Notes under the pieces: model-generated
Told to the model about the DNA's origin: nothing
Database searches by the model: none
What the model saw: the letters and a program-made list of their open reading frames with translations, nothing else
DNA from: Streptomyces melanogenes
GTDB taxonomy: Bacteria > Actinomycetota > Actinomycetes > Streptomycetales > Streptomycetaceae
DNA: 64,000 nt
Direction of reading: 5' to 3'
Assembly: GCF_014649795.1 (NCBI RefSeq)
Contig: NZ_BMTS01000012.1
Coordinates: forward strand, 248,001-312,000
Made by a program: the position numbers and the translations under genes
Shown: piece by piece, positions 7,842-16,300 of the stretch
How positions within the stretch are numbered: the first letter of the stretch is position 1
How the letters are laid out: every line of letters begins with the position of its first letter

Positions 7842-9530
7842 TCAGTTGCCGCCGAGTTTGCCGACCCAGCCCGACACCTTGTCGGCCGCGTCGCCGATCG
7901 CCTGCCAGTAGCTCTTGCCCTCGGCCACCCAGTCCTGGAGCGGGGTGAGCTCCCAGATCAGCCAGCCCGCCACGAACAGCAGGACGAGCGTGAACAGGCA
8001 GCCCTTGAGGCAGCCGAGCCCCGGGATCCGCATCGGGTTGGCGCTGCGGCGGCGCGGCTCGCGGGGCGCGGGGGCCTGCGGCTGCTGCGGCTGGGGCGCC
8101 TGCGGCGGCGCGTACTGCTGACGCTGCTGCTGATGCTGGGGCGGCGGCGCGTACTGCTGGTGCTGCGGGGGCTGTGCGTACGGCTGGGGCTGCTGCGGCT
8201 GCCGGTACTGCGGGGGCTGCTGCTGCGGGGCGTACTGCTGGGGCCGCTGCTGCTGTTGCGGGTGGGGCTGCTGCGCCTGGCGGTGCGGGCGGCGGCGCAG
8301 CGGGTCCTGCTCCGGGTCCAGGTACTGGACCTGCGTCTGCTCGTTGCGGTCGCGGGCCGCCTGGAGCTGGGACTGCCAGGGGTGCGGCTGCTCGGGCTGC
8401 TGCGGGTCGGGGCCCTGGCCGTACTGGCCCTGCGGCACCGGCGGCAGCACGGCCGTCGGGTCGGCCGCGCCCCGGTTGGGCAGGACGGCGGTCGGGTCGG
8501 CGGCGCCGGGCGTGTTCGGCAGGTACGAGGTCGCGGCATTCGGGTCGTACGAGCCCGCGTTGCTCGGCAGGACCTGCGTCGGGTCGGCCGCGCCGGGCGT
8601 CTCGGGGACGGGCGCGGGCGCCGGGTCGGGCGCGAGCAGCGCGCCGACGCCGTCGGCCGCCTCGACCTGGGCCGGGCTGGAGTGCACCCCGATGCCGTCG
8701 GCCACGACGCGCAGGGCGCGCGCGAGGTTCTCGGCGCTCGGCCGCTCGTCCGGGTTCTTGCGCAGACAGCGCTCGATGACCGTCCACAGCGGGCCGGGGA
8801 CGGTGGTGGGGCGGCGCGGCTCCTCGCTCAGGTGCCGGTGCAGCACCTCCAAGGCCGTCCCGCCCGCGAACGGCGGACGCCCGGTGACCAGCTCGTAGAT
8901 CAGGATTCCGGCGCCGTAGACGTCGACGGCGGAGGTCTGCGGGCGGCCCTCGGCGGACTCCGGCGCCACGTACGCGGGCGTGCCCACGAACTCGTGCGTA
9001 CGGGTCAGGCCCGGGGAGTCCGCCAGGCGCGCGATGCCGAAGTCGGTGAGCATCGGGTGCATCGCGCCGCCGCGCTCGTCAAGGAGGACGTTGGCGGGCT
9101 TCAGGTCGCGGTGGACGACGCCGTCGGCGTGGCTGGCGGCGAGCGCGTCGGCGATCTGCGCGGTGAGCAGGGAGGCGGCGACCGGGGTGAGCGGGCCGTT
9201 CTCGCGCAGATAGCGGTGCAGGTCGGGGCCGTCGACCAGGTCCATGACCAGGGCGAGCAGATCGCCCTCGACGACGAGGTCGCGGGTGCGCACGATGTTG
9301 GGGTGCGTCAGGCGCAGCAGCACCGACCGCTCGCGCAGGAACCGCATCACGACGTCGGCGTCGTTGGCCAGCTCCTCCTTGAGGACCTTGATCGCGACGG
9401 TCTCGCCGGGCTGGCCGGCCACGGCCGCCTCGGCGCCCGCCGCCTCCCGCTGGCTGGCACGCCAGACGGTGCCCGTGGCACCGCGTCCGAGCGGCTCCTC
9501 GAGCAAGTACTTGCTGCCTACCGGCCGCAC
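7842..9530 (-). CDS. pkaA: Membrane Ser/Thr protein kinase with Gln-rich linker, PkaA-like
   Basis: This 562-residue kinase starts at a GTG (9530) with GGGAG upstream. It has the glycine loop GRGATGTV (15-22), the ATP lysine in VAIK (48) after a small insertion rich in Ala and Gly, HRDLKPAN (140-147), DFG (163-165) and GTPAYVAPE. The kinase domain ends near residue 275. A long low-complexity linker (about 300-490) contains repeated Pro-Asn motifs of the type LPNTPGAADPTAVL and then dense Gln/Pro tracts. A basic segment, one membrane helix (about 512-530, CLFTLVLLFVAGWLIW) and a short external tail with three Trp follow. It is the larger partner of the downstream kinase and is divergent from the FHA-FtsK gene. 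Confidence 0.9.
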   Translation of the reverse strand: MRPVGSKYLLEEPLGRGATGTVWRASQREAAGAEAAVAGQPGETVAIKVLKEELANDADVVMRFLRERSVLLRLTHPNIVRTRDLVVEGDLLALVMDLVDGPDLHRYLRENGPLTPVAASLLTAQIADALAASHADGVVHRDLKPANVLLDERGGAMHPMLTDFGIARLADSPGLTRTHEFVGTPAYVAPESAEGRPQTSAVDVYGAGILIYELVTGRPPFAGGTALEVLHRHLSEEPRRPTTVPGPLWTVIERCLRKNPDERPSAENLARALRVVADGIGVHSSPAQVEAADGVGALLAPDPAPAPVPETPGAADPTQVLPSNAGSYDPNAATSYLPNTPGAADPTAVLPNRGAADPTAVLPPVPQGQYGQGPDPQQPEQPHPWQSQLQAARDRNEQTQVQYLDPEQDPLRRRPHRQAQQPHPQQQQRPQQYAPQQQPPQYRQPQQPQPYAQPPQHQQYAPPPQHQQQRQQYAPPQAPQPQQPQAPAPREPRRRSANPMRIPGLGCLKGCLFTLVLLFVAGWLIWELTPLQDWVAEGKSYWQAIGDAADKVSGWVGKLGGN

Positions 9531-9938
9531 GTCATGCGCTCCCTGCTGGTCTGGCTGGATCCGGGTCTCTTCGGGTGTCCCCCGAGCCGCCCACTGTAGT
9601 GCCGCCGACTGTCACGACGTCTGCTGCGACGGCGGTGGCGGCGCGGGCCCCCACGCTCCGGTTGTTCGAAGGGAAGACGTCACCGTCGTACGGAAGGTTG
9701 CCGAACGGCCGTGCCGAACCGGGGTGAGCGATTCCGGCGAGGTGCGCAACCGGCCACTTTGCGGCCACATTTGCGTCTAGAGCCGACCATTCAAGATCAC
9801 TTGGAGGTGGGGGGCGGGCGTGTTGTCAGTGGCAGGTGCGAGGATGCCCTCAGCACGACATGTGTGCCTGGTGGGGGGAATCACAAGGGCCTTTCCCTCC
9901 GTGCCCGGCACCCCCGCGCAGAAGGGACCGCCGAGGCG
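9531..9938. other. 408-bp divergent promoter region (kinase / FHA-FtsK)
   Basis: No gene is supported here. The gap must hold promoters for both directions. At 9752-9774 there is a near-perfect tandem repeat of GGCCACTTTGC / GGCCACATTTGC, which could be a regulator site. The FHA-FtsK start is preceded by AGGGA (near 9923). Confidence 0.6.
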
Positions 9939-12900
9939 ATGCAGATCCGGCTGACCGTCCTCGCGCCGCGCAGCGGCCACGCTGCGGCGCGCGCCTGCGA
10001 CGTGCTCGTGACCGCGCCCGCCGGGACCGCGCTCGCGGCCGTCGCCTCGGGCCTCGCCACCGCCGCGTCCGGCTCGGAGGTGTCCAGCACGGTGGTGCTC
10101 TACGCGGGCCGCGAGCGCCTCGACCCCCAGCGCCGCGTGCTCGGCGAGCCACCGCTGGTCGACGGGGCGGTGCTGTCCCTCTCCGCCCCGGCCGACTCTT
10201 CCTCGTACGCGTACGAGGAGCACGAGGAGGCGGCCCCGGCCCGGCTGTGCGTGGTCGCGGGGCCGGACGCGGGCGGGGTCCATCTGCTGCACGGCGGCCA
10301 GATCCGCGTCGGCCGCTCGGCGGACGCGGACGTTCCGCTGGACGACCCGGATGTGTCCCGGCTGCACTGCGCGGTCACCGTCGGCGAGGGCGGCCGGGTC
10401 TCGGTGGCCGACCTGGGCTCGACGAACGGCACGCGCGTGGACGGCGCCCCGGTCGGCCCGCACCCGGTGCGGCTTCCGGTGGGTGCGCTGCTGCGCCTCG
10501 GGGAGTCCGCCCTGCGGCTGAGCACCGGCAACCCGGCTCCTGAGCCGCTGCCGACGGTGCCGGACGGGGAGGGGCACGTCCGGGTGACCCCGGCCGCCTC
10601 GCCTCCGCAGCCGCCATCGGGGCCGGTGGCGTACGGGGAGGGCGCCCCGGCGGCCGCGGAGGCGCCCCGGGTGCCGTCCCCGCGCGCGTCGAGCGAGCCG
10701 GGCCCGGCCGGACACGGCCCGACGACCCACGGACCCACGACCCACGGCACGGGCTTCACCGGGGAGAGCGGCGGGCGGCCGCACGGGCCGGAAAGCCTCG
10801 ACCCGGGGCGTACGGAGGGTGGATACGGCACGTACGGCGGCGTGCCCGGGCCGCCCGGCGGAAGCGGCCACGCGCGCGTGCCGGGCGCGCGGCGCACGGA
10901 CGAGGAGAAGGACACCCGGGGCAGCGACGACCAGGCCTGCGCCCCGGGCGCGAGCAGGCGGGTCGGGACGCCGCCGCGCGGGACCCGGCTGCCCGAGGAC
11001 GTCGAGCACGCGCGCGCGGACGACGGGGCGCCGTCCCGGCGGCGCGGCGGGATCGGGGCCTGGGCGCGGCGGCTGACCGGCGGGCGCGGTGAGGACGTGC
11101 ACGAACCGGAGCCCGCCGAGGCCGCGGCCGTGGCGCCGGGCGCGCCGCCCGCGCCGGAGCGGTGGCCCGACCCGGCCGCGCTGCTGCTGACCGCGCTGGG
11201 GCCCGGGCCGCGGCTGTGGGAGCGCCGCCCCGGGCACCCGGAGGAGCTGGCGGTCCGGGTCGGGACGGCGGACCGGGGCGAGCTCGCGGCCGTGCCGGTC
11301 ACCGTGGGGTTGCGGGAGGCCTGCTCGCTCGGGCTCGCCGGCCCCCGCCCCCGGCTGAACGGCCTGGCGAGGGCGGTCGTGGCCCAGCTCGCGGCGCTGC
11401 ACGCGCCGGCCGACCTGGAGATCGTCCTCATCAGTACGGAGCGCGGCCGCAGCCTCCAGACGCGTACCGCGGAGTGGGGCTGGCTCGGCTGGCTCCCGCA
11501 TGTGCGGCCCGGGCACGGCCAGGACTGCCGGCTGCTGCTCGCGTACGACCGGGAGCAGGCCACGGCCCGGACGACCGAGCTGGTCCGGCGCCTCGACGAC
11601 AGCCCGCTGGGGCCGGGCTGGGCGTCCGCCGACGCGGCGGCGGTGGCCGACGCGACCCGCCGCTACTCGGGTCCGTACACGGTAGTGATCGTCGACGGCG
11701 ACCCCGGCTCGTCCGTGCTGCGCGAGACGACGGCCCGGCTGGCGTCCGCCGGGGGCGCGGCGGGCATCCATCTGCTCTGCCTCGCCGAGACGCCGGCCGC
11801 CTCGCCGGTGTCGCCGGTGGAGGCGACGTACGAGTCGGCGTGCGCGGTCTCGCTCCCGTTCCGCGAGTGCGGGGCGGCGGCGCTGCTGAGCGGGGACGTG
11901 GCCACGGCGCTGCGGCTGCTGCGCACGGCCGGGGGCCGCCCGGCGGGACACGGCACGCTGGCGGTGGTGGACGCGGTGTCGGTGGCGTGGGCGGAGCGGT
12001 TCGCGCGGGCCCTCGCGCCGCTGCGGGCGGGCGACGGGACCAGCGCGCCCGGGCGGCCGCCGGTGGCGCTGCCGCCCTCGTCCCGGCTGCTCGACGAGCT
12101 GGGCCTGGCCCGGGCCACCCCGGCGTCCCTGATGGCGCGCTGGGAGTCGGCGCCGGACGGCGCGGTGGTGCTCGGCACCGGGCCGCGCGGCCCGGTCGGC
12201 GTCGCCCTCGCCTCCGACGGCCCGCATCTGATGATCGAGGGACCGGCGGGCAGCGGGCGTACGGAGCTGCTGCGGGCGGTCGCCGCGTCGCTGGCGGCGG
12301 GGGCGCGGCCGGACCGGCTGGCGCTCGTGCTGGTCGACGGGGCGGGCGGGGAGCGCGGCGAGGGCCTGCGTGCCTGTACCGAACTCCCCCATGTCTCCAC
12401 GCACTTGGTGGCCTCGGACCCGGTCCGCATGCGGGAGTTCGCGCAGGCGCTGGGGGCGGAGCTGAAGCGGCGGGCGGAGCTGCTGGGGGAGCTGGGCTTC
12501 GCGGAGTGGGTGGCGCGGCAGGCGCAGGAGGTGGCGGCGGAGCGGGTGGCCGGGCCGCGGCCGCCGTCCGGCGGCGAGGGGGACGTGGACGCGCCGTCCA
12601 CCAGCACGCTGCGGCTGCGGCCCCTCGGGCGTACGCGTACGGAGGCGGGGCCGCCGCCGCTGGCCCGTCTCGTCGTCCTGGTGGACGACCTCGACGCGCT
12701 GGTCGCGCCCGCGCTCGGCAGCCCCGGGCGGCCCGCCGCGGGGTCGGTGGTGCGGGCGCTCGAAGCGGTGGCGCGGGACGGGGAGCGGCTGGGGGTCCAC
12801 CTGGTGGCGACCTCGGCCCGGCCGGAGCGTACGGCGGACACGGAGCTGGCGCGGGGGGTGCGGCACGTGGTGCGGCTCGACGCGCCGCCGGTCGTGCCGT

Positions 12901-13172
12901 CGCCGGAGGAGCCGTCGCCGGGGAGGGGGCGGCTGTTCCTGTCGGACGGATCCGTGACGCCGTTCCAGGGCGGGCGGGTCACCGGGCGGATACCCCGGAC
13001 GGCGACGCTTCGTCCGACGGTGGTGCCGCTGGAGTGGGAGCGGATGGGGGATCCGCCGGCCCGGCGGCCGGTGCGGGAGCTGGGGAACGGGCCTACGGAT
13101 CTGGCGTTGCTGGCCAGTGCGCTGGAGAGGGCGGGGAGGGTGGTGCACGCGTCCGCCCCGACGGGCCTTTAG
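9939..13172 (+). CDS. Ubiquitin-like/FHA/FtsK-type ATPase, EssC/EccC-like
   Basis: This 1,077-residue protein starts at ATG 9939 behind AGGGA. Residues 1-85 look like a YukD-type ubiquitin fold (MQIRLTVLAP...). Residues 101-197 form an FHA domain with GRS, SRLHC and DLGSTNGT, the phosphothreonine-binding signature. A disordered linker (about 200-400) follows. A first FtsK-like domain (about 410-640) has lost its P-loop. A second has GPAGSGRTE (768-776), a Walker A with Arg in place of Lys, a degenerate DGAGGERGE where FtsK has DPKGG, the family motif ELPHVSTHLVASDP, and a later VVLVDDLDALV. The architecture recalls type VII secretion ATPases, but no WXG100, EccB, EccD or mycosin gene is nearby. 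The FHA domain and the neighbouring kinases suggest phospho-dependent control. Its function is unknown. Confidence 0.85.
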   Translation: MQIRLTVLAPRSGHAAARACDVLVTAPAGTALAAVASGLATAASGSEVSSTVVLYAGRERLDPQRRVLGEPPLVDGAVLSLSAPADSSSYAYEEHEEAAPARLCVVAGPDAGGVHLLHGGQIRVGRSADADVPLDDPDVSRLHCAVTVGEGGRVSVADLGSTNGTRVDGAPVGPHPVRLPVGALLRLGESALRLSTGNPAPEPLPTVPDGEGHVRVTPAASPPQPPSGPVAYGEGAPAAAEAPRVPSPRASSEPGPAGHGPTTHGPTTHGTGFTGESGGRPHGPESLDPGRTEGGYGTYGGVPGPPGGSGHARVPGARRTDEEKDTRGSDDQACAPGASRRVGTPPRGTRLPEDVEHARADDGAPSRRRGGIGAWARRLTGGRGEDVHEPEPAEAAAVAPGAPPAPERWPDPAALLLTALGPGPRLWERRPGHPEELAVRVGTADRGELAAVPVTVGLREACSLGLAGPRPRLNGLARAVVAQLAALHAPADLEIVLISTERGRSLQTRTAEWGWLGWLPHVRPGHGQDCRLLLAYDREQATARTTELVRRLDDSPLGPGWASADAAAVADATRRYSGPYTVVIVDGDPGSSVLRETTARLASAGGAAGIHLLCLAETPAASPVSPVEATYESACAVSLPFRECGAAALLSGDVATALRLLRTAGGRPAGHGTLAVVDAVSVAWAERFARALAPLRAGDGTSAPGRPPVALPPSSRLLDELGLARATPASLMARWESAPDGAVVLGTGPRGPVGVALASDGPHLMIEGPAGSGRTELLRAVAASLAAGARPDRLALVLVDGAGGERGEGLRACTELPHVSTHLVASDPVRMREFAQALGAELKRRAELLGELGFAEWVARQAQEVAAERVAGPRPPSGGEGDVDAPSTSTLRLRPLGRTRTEAGPPPLARLVVLVDDLDALVAPALGSPGRPAAGSVVRALEAVARDGERLGVHLVATSARPERTADTELARGVRHVVRLDAPPVVPSPEEPSPGRGRLFLSDGSVTPFQGGRVTGRIPRTATLRPTVVPLEWERMGDPPARRPVRELGNGPTDLALLASALERAGRVVHASAPTGL

Positions 13173-13286
13173 GCCCCCACCCCGCCCCTTCCCTAAACCC
13201 TCCGGGGGTGGGTGGGGGTGGAGGTGGCGCTCCCGGGGCTATGCCCCGGACCCCGGGGTCCGCGTTCGTCTGCGGACCGTCCCCAA

Positions 13287-13312
13287 CTGGTCGCGCAGTT
13301 CCCCGCGCCCCT
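13287..13312 (+). repeat. Intergenic repeat family A, copy 1
   Basis: The core is TGGTCGCGCAGTTCCCCGCG followed by CCCCT and a short A/T stretch. The same core recurs at five more intergenic places in this window, in both orientations, and never inside a gene. Such elements are common in Streptomyces intergenic DNA. Confidence 0.85.
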
Positions 13313-13340
13313 TAAATGCGCCCCTGCGGGGCGCTCCTGT

Positions 13341-13365
13341 AGGGGCGCGGGGAACTGCGCGAGCA
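13341..13365 (-). repeat. Intergenic repeat family A, copy 2 (inverted)
   Basis: The reverse complement of the family A core (AGGGGCGCGGGGAACTGCGC, then GAGCA) faces copy 1, so transcripts could fold the two copies into a hairpin around the GCGCCCCTGCGGGGCGC segment between them. Confidence 0.85.
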
Positions 13366-13398
13366 ACCCACCACAGCCCGCAGACGACCGACGCTTTT

Positions 13399-13424
13399 AG
13401 GGGCGCGGGGAACTGCGCGACCAG
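13399..13424 (-). repeat. Intergenic repeat family A, copy 3 (inverted)
   Basis: A second inverted copy (AGGGGCGCGGGGAACTGCGC, then GACCAG) lies 33 bp after copy 2. It shares the flanking motif CCACC...CCCGCAGAC with copy 2, which shows that the repeated unit extends to about 60 bp. Confidence 0.85.
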
Positions 13425-13580
13425 CCCACCACCCACCCGCAGACAAACAACAATCCCCCTGACGGGACGTCACAAGCCCATCACGATCGGCCAGTTGGGA
13501 TCGATCGAGCTATTGCGGGGCACCCGCACCCGGCGTAGGACTGTCCGGACGGGACGACCTCGGCGGCGGGAGGCGGCACC

Positions 13581-14960
13581 ATGCGTACAGGCATGCGTAC
13601 AGGCACGCGGACAGGTCGGAAGTTGGCCGGGATTGCCATCGTCGGGGCGCTCGCGCTCACCGCCACCGCCTGCGGGGACGACAAGAAGGACGACGGCGCG
13701 AAGGCGGAGAAGAGCAAGTCCGGCAGCCCCGCCGGAGCCGTCGCCCTGCCCCGGCTCGACGGGCAGAAGATCGAGGTCGCCGCCGTCTGGACCGGGCCCG
13801 AGCAGGCCAACTTCGTCAAGGTGCTGAAGGAGTTCGAGAGCCGGACCGGCGCCACCGTCACCTTCGTCCCCGCCCAGGACCCCATCGTCAACTTCCTCGG
13901 CACGAAGATCGCCGGTGGGAGTCCCCCCGACGTGGCGATGCTGCCGCAGGTCGGGGCCATCCAGCAGGCCGTGCAGAAGAAGTGGGTCAAGCCGGTCGGC
14001 CCGGAGGCCAAGGCGCAGCTCGCCAAGAACTACGCCAAGGTCTGGCAGGACCTCGGCGCGGTCGACGGCACCCAGTACGCCGTGTATTTCAAAGCCGCCA
14101 ACAAGTCCCTGGTTTGGTACAACAGTAAGGTTTTCGAGGCCGCTGGGGCGCAGGTGCCGAAGACCTGGAAGGACTTCCTCGCCACCGCCGACACCGTCTC
14201 CGCCTCCGGCGTCACCCCCGTCTCCGTCGGCGGCGCCGACGGCTGGACCCTCACCGACTGGTTCGAGAACGTCTACCTCTCCCAGGCGGGGCCCGAGAAG
14301 TACGACCAGCTGGCCAAGCACCAGATCAAGTGGACCGACCCGTCCGTCAAGGACGCCCTGACCACCCTCGGCCAGCTCTTCGGCAAGCCCGACCTCATCG
14401 CGGGCGGCGCGACCGGCGCCCTCCAGACCGAGTTCCCCGCCTCCGTCACCCAGACCTTCACCGGCGGCGACCAGCCCAAGGCCGCGATGGTCTTCGAGGG
14501 GGACTTCGTCAGCGTCAACATCGCGCAGGCCGGCGCGAAGGTCGGGACGGACGCCAAGGTCTTCCCCTTCCCCGCCGTCGGCGCCACCGCGCCCGTCGTC
14601 ACCGGCGGGGATGCCGCTGTCGCCCTCAAGGACACCAAGGGCGCCCAGGCCCTGCTGACCTGGCTCGCCTCCCCGGACGCCGCCAAGGTGTGGGCCGCCG
14701 CGGGCGGTTACATCTCGCCCAACAAGGCCGCCGACCTCGCCGCGTACCCCAATGACGTACAGCGTGACATCGCCAAGGCGCTGATCGCGGCCGGGGACGA
14801 CGTGCGGTTCGACATGTCCGACCAGGCGCCGCAGTCCTTCGGCGGGACGCCCGGGAAGGGCGAGTGGAAGGACCTCCAGGACTTCCTGAAGAACCCGAAG
14901 GACGTCGCCGGCGCGCAGGCCAGGCTGGAGGCCGACGCGGCCGCGGCGTACAAGAGCTGA
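13581..14960 (+). CDS. Sugar ABC transporter substrate-binding lipoprotein
   Basis: This 459-residue extracellular binding protein starts at ATG 13581 behind GGGAGG. It has a lipoprotein signal with a lipobox LTATAC (Cys at 31) and then a charged linker (DDKKDDGAKAEKSKSG). The mature part matches the family 1 (MalE/UgpB-like) fold, with VAAVWTGPEQANFVKVLKEF at the N-terminus and the typical VGGADGWTLTDWFENVYLS and GDAAVALKDTKGAQALLTWL motifs later. Two permease genes follow at once, and no ATPase gene is present. Many Streptomyces sugar importers use the shared ATPase MsiK encoded elsewhere, so that is the likely energiser. The MRTGMRTGTRTGR start contains a small Met-Arg-Thr-Gly repeat. The sugar is not identifiable; alpha-glucoside-type oligosaccharides are a guess from family resemblance. 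Confidence 0.92.
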   Translation: MRTGMRTGTRTGRKLAGIAIVGALALTATACGDDKKDDGAKAEKSKSGSPAGAVALPRLDGQKIEVAAVWTGPEQANFVKVLKEFESRTGATVTFVPAQDPIVNFLGTKIAGGSPPDVAMLPQVGAIQQAVQKKWVKPVGPEAKAQLAKNYAKVWQDLGAVDGTQYAVYFKAANKSLVWYNSKVFEAAGAQVPKTWKDFLATADTVSASGVTPVSVGGADGWTLTDWFENVYLSQAGPEKYDQLAKHQIKWTDPSVKDALTTLGQLFGKPDLIAGGATGALQTEFPASVTQTFTGGDQPKAAMVFEGDFVSVNIAQAGAKVGTDAKVFPFPAVGATAPVVTGGDAAVALKDTKGAQALLTWLASPDAAKVWAAAGGYISPNKAADLAAYPNDVQRDIAKALIAAGDDVRFDMSDQAPQSFGGTPGKGEWKDLQDFLKNPKDVAGAQARLEADAAAAYKS

Positions 14961-14974
14961 GCGGGCCGCCCGCC

Positions 14975-16300
14975 GTGACCGCCGCCCCCGCGCCGGCCCC
15001 CCGCGCCCGCAAGAGCGTGACCGGGACACGTACCTACCTCGCCGCCGGGTTCCTGCTGCCCGCGCTCATCCTGCTCGGCGCGCTCGTGGTCTATCCGATC
15101 GGGTACTCCGTCTACCGCTCGTTCTTCGACCAGTCGGGCGACGGCTTCGCCGGGGTCGACAACTACAAGACGCTCTTCACCGACGACACCATCCTGACCG
15201 CCGTCGAGAACAACGCGATCTGGGTGGTCTGCGCCCCGACGATCGCGACCGTACTCGGGCTGATCTTCGCCGTACTGACCGAACGGGTGCGCTGGGGAAC
15301 GGCGTTCAAGCTGATCGTCTTCATGCCGATGGTGATCTCGATGCTGGCCGCGGGGATCATCTTCCGGCTGGTGTACGAGCAGGACCCGGACCGGGGCGTC
15401 GCCAACGCCGTCTGGGTGGGGGTGCACGACACGTTCGCCGAGTCGGCCGGGTTCCCGCGGGCCCATCCGCTGCCCGCCGCCCCGCTCAAGCCGGGCGGCG
15501 GCGGTTCCTTCGTGACCAAGGACGCGGTCCGCGCCGGGCAGCCCGCGCTGCTCCCGCTCGTCGGGGTCGCCGCCGACAAGATGCCCTCGTCCGCGAAGGC
15601 GGCGAAGGCCGCGGCCGCCGAACCCGGCGAGATCACCGGCACCGCCTGGCTCGACTTCACCAAAGGGGGCGGCAGCACCCCCAACACCATCGACTCCAAG
15701 GAGCTCGGCCTCAAGGGCCTCAAGATCGAAGCGGTACGGGACGGTCAGGTCGTCGCCACCGCCACCGCGCGCGCCGACGGTACGTTCACCCTGCCCGCCA
15801 AGGCCGACGGGGCCCAACTGCGGCTGCCCCGCAGCAACTTCCGCGAGCCCTACAACGGGGTGAACTGGCTCGGCCCGACCCTCGTCACCCCCGCCATCAT
15901 CGGCTCGTACATCTGGATGTGGGCCGGGTTCGCGATGGTGCTCATCGCGGCCGGGCTCGCCGGGCTGCCGCGCGAACTGCTGGAAGCGGCGCGGGTGGAC
16001 GGCGCCAACGAGTGGCAGGTCTTCCGGCGGGTGACCGTGCCGCTGCTCGCGCCCGTCCTCGCCGTCGTCCTCGTCACGCTGATGATCAACGTGCTGAAGA
16101 TCTTCGACCTGATCTTCATCATCGCGCCCGGCTCCAGCCAGGACGACGCCAATGTGCTGGCGCTCCAGCTCTACCGCTCGTCGTTCGGCACGGACGCGGA
16201 CCTCGGCGTCGGCAGCGCGATCGCGGTCCTGCTGCTGGTCCTGGTCGTACCGGTGATGCTCTTCAACATCCGCAGGATGCGGCGGGAGGCCCGGCGATGA
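14975..16300 (+). CDS. Sugar ABC transporter permease with large extracellular insertion
   Basis: This 441-residue inner-membrane permease starts at a GTG (14975), 14 bp after the lipoprotein stop. Helices lie at about 21-45, 75-100 and 110-132, and others after 300. The EAA loop contacting the ATPase is LPRELLEAARVDGANEWQVF (331-350). Relatives are usually about 300 residues; here about 145 extra residues (about 150-298) sit between FRLVYEQDPDRGVANAVW and NWLGPTLVTPAI. The insertion includes an Ala-rich part and a stretch, LKGLKIEAVRDGQVVATATA followed by RADGTFTLPA, that reads like a carboxypeptidase-regulatory or SpaA-type beta-sandwich. By topology it should lie outside. It may help dock the binding protein or substrate. 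The stop overlaps the next start (ATGA). Confidence 0.92.
   Translation: MTAAPAPAPRARKSVTGTRTYLAAGFLLPALILLGALVVYPIGYSVYRSFFDQSGDGFAGVDNYKTLFTDDTILTAVENNAIWVVCAPTIATVLGLIFAVLTERVRWGTAFKLIVFMPMVISMLAAGIIFRLVYEQDPDRGVANAVWVGVHDTFAESAGFPRAHPLPAAPLKPGGGGSFVTKDAVRAGQPALLPLVGVAADKMPSSAKAAKAAAAEPGEITGTAWLDFTKGGGSTPNTIDSKELGLKGLKIEAVRDGQVVATATARADGTFTLPAKADGAQLRLPRSNFREPYNGVNWLGPTLVTPAIIGSYIWMWAGFAMVLIAAGLAGLPRELLEAARVDGANEWQVFRRVTVPLLAPVLAVVLVTLMINVLKIFDLIFIIAPGSSQDDANVLALQLYRSSFGTDADLGVGSAIAVLLLVLVVPVMLFNIRRMRREARR

Larger units (their letters stand above)
13173..13580. other. 408-bp gap filled with short interspersed repeats
   Basis: No gene is supported. The stretch contains three copies of a GC-rich intergenic repeat (listed separately) and the upstream region of the sugar-transport operon. 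GATCGATC at 13499-13506 is a small perfect palindrome near the expected promoter. A good ribosome-binding site, GGGAGG, lies before 13581. Confidence 0.6.

Noticed and set aside
9830..9860. TTGTCA-like -35 element before the FHA-FtsK gene
   Set aside because: The only TAGGAT-like sequence (GAGGAT) is 11 bp away, too close for a -10 element.
9777..13148. A 1,123-codon open frame opposite the FHA-FtsK gene
   Set aside because: Composition is almost only Arg, Pro, Gly, Ala and His, typical of a shadow frame.
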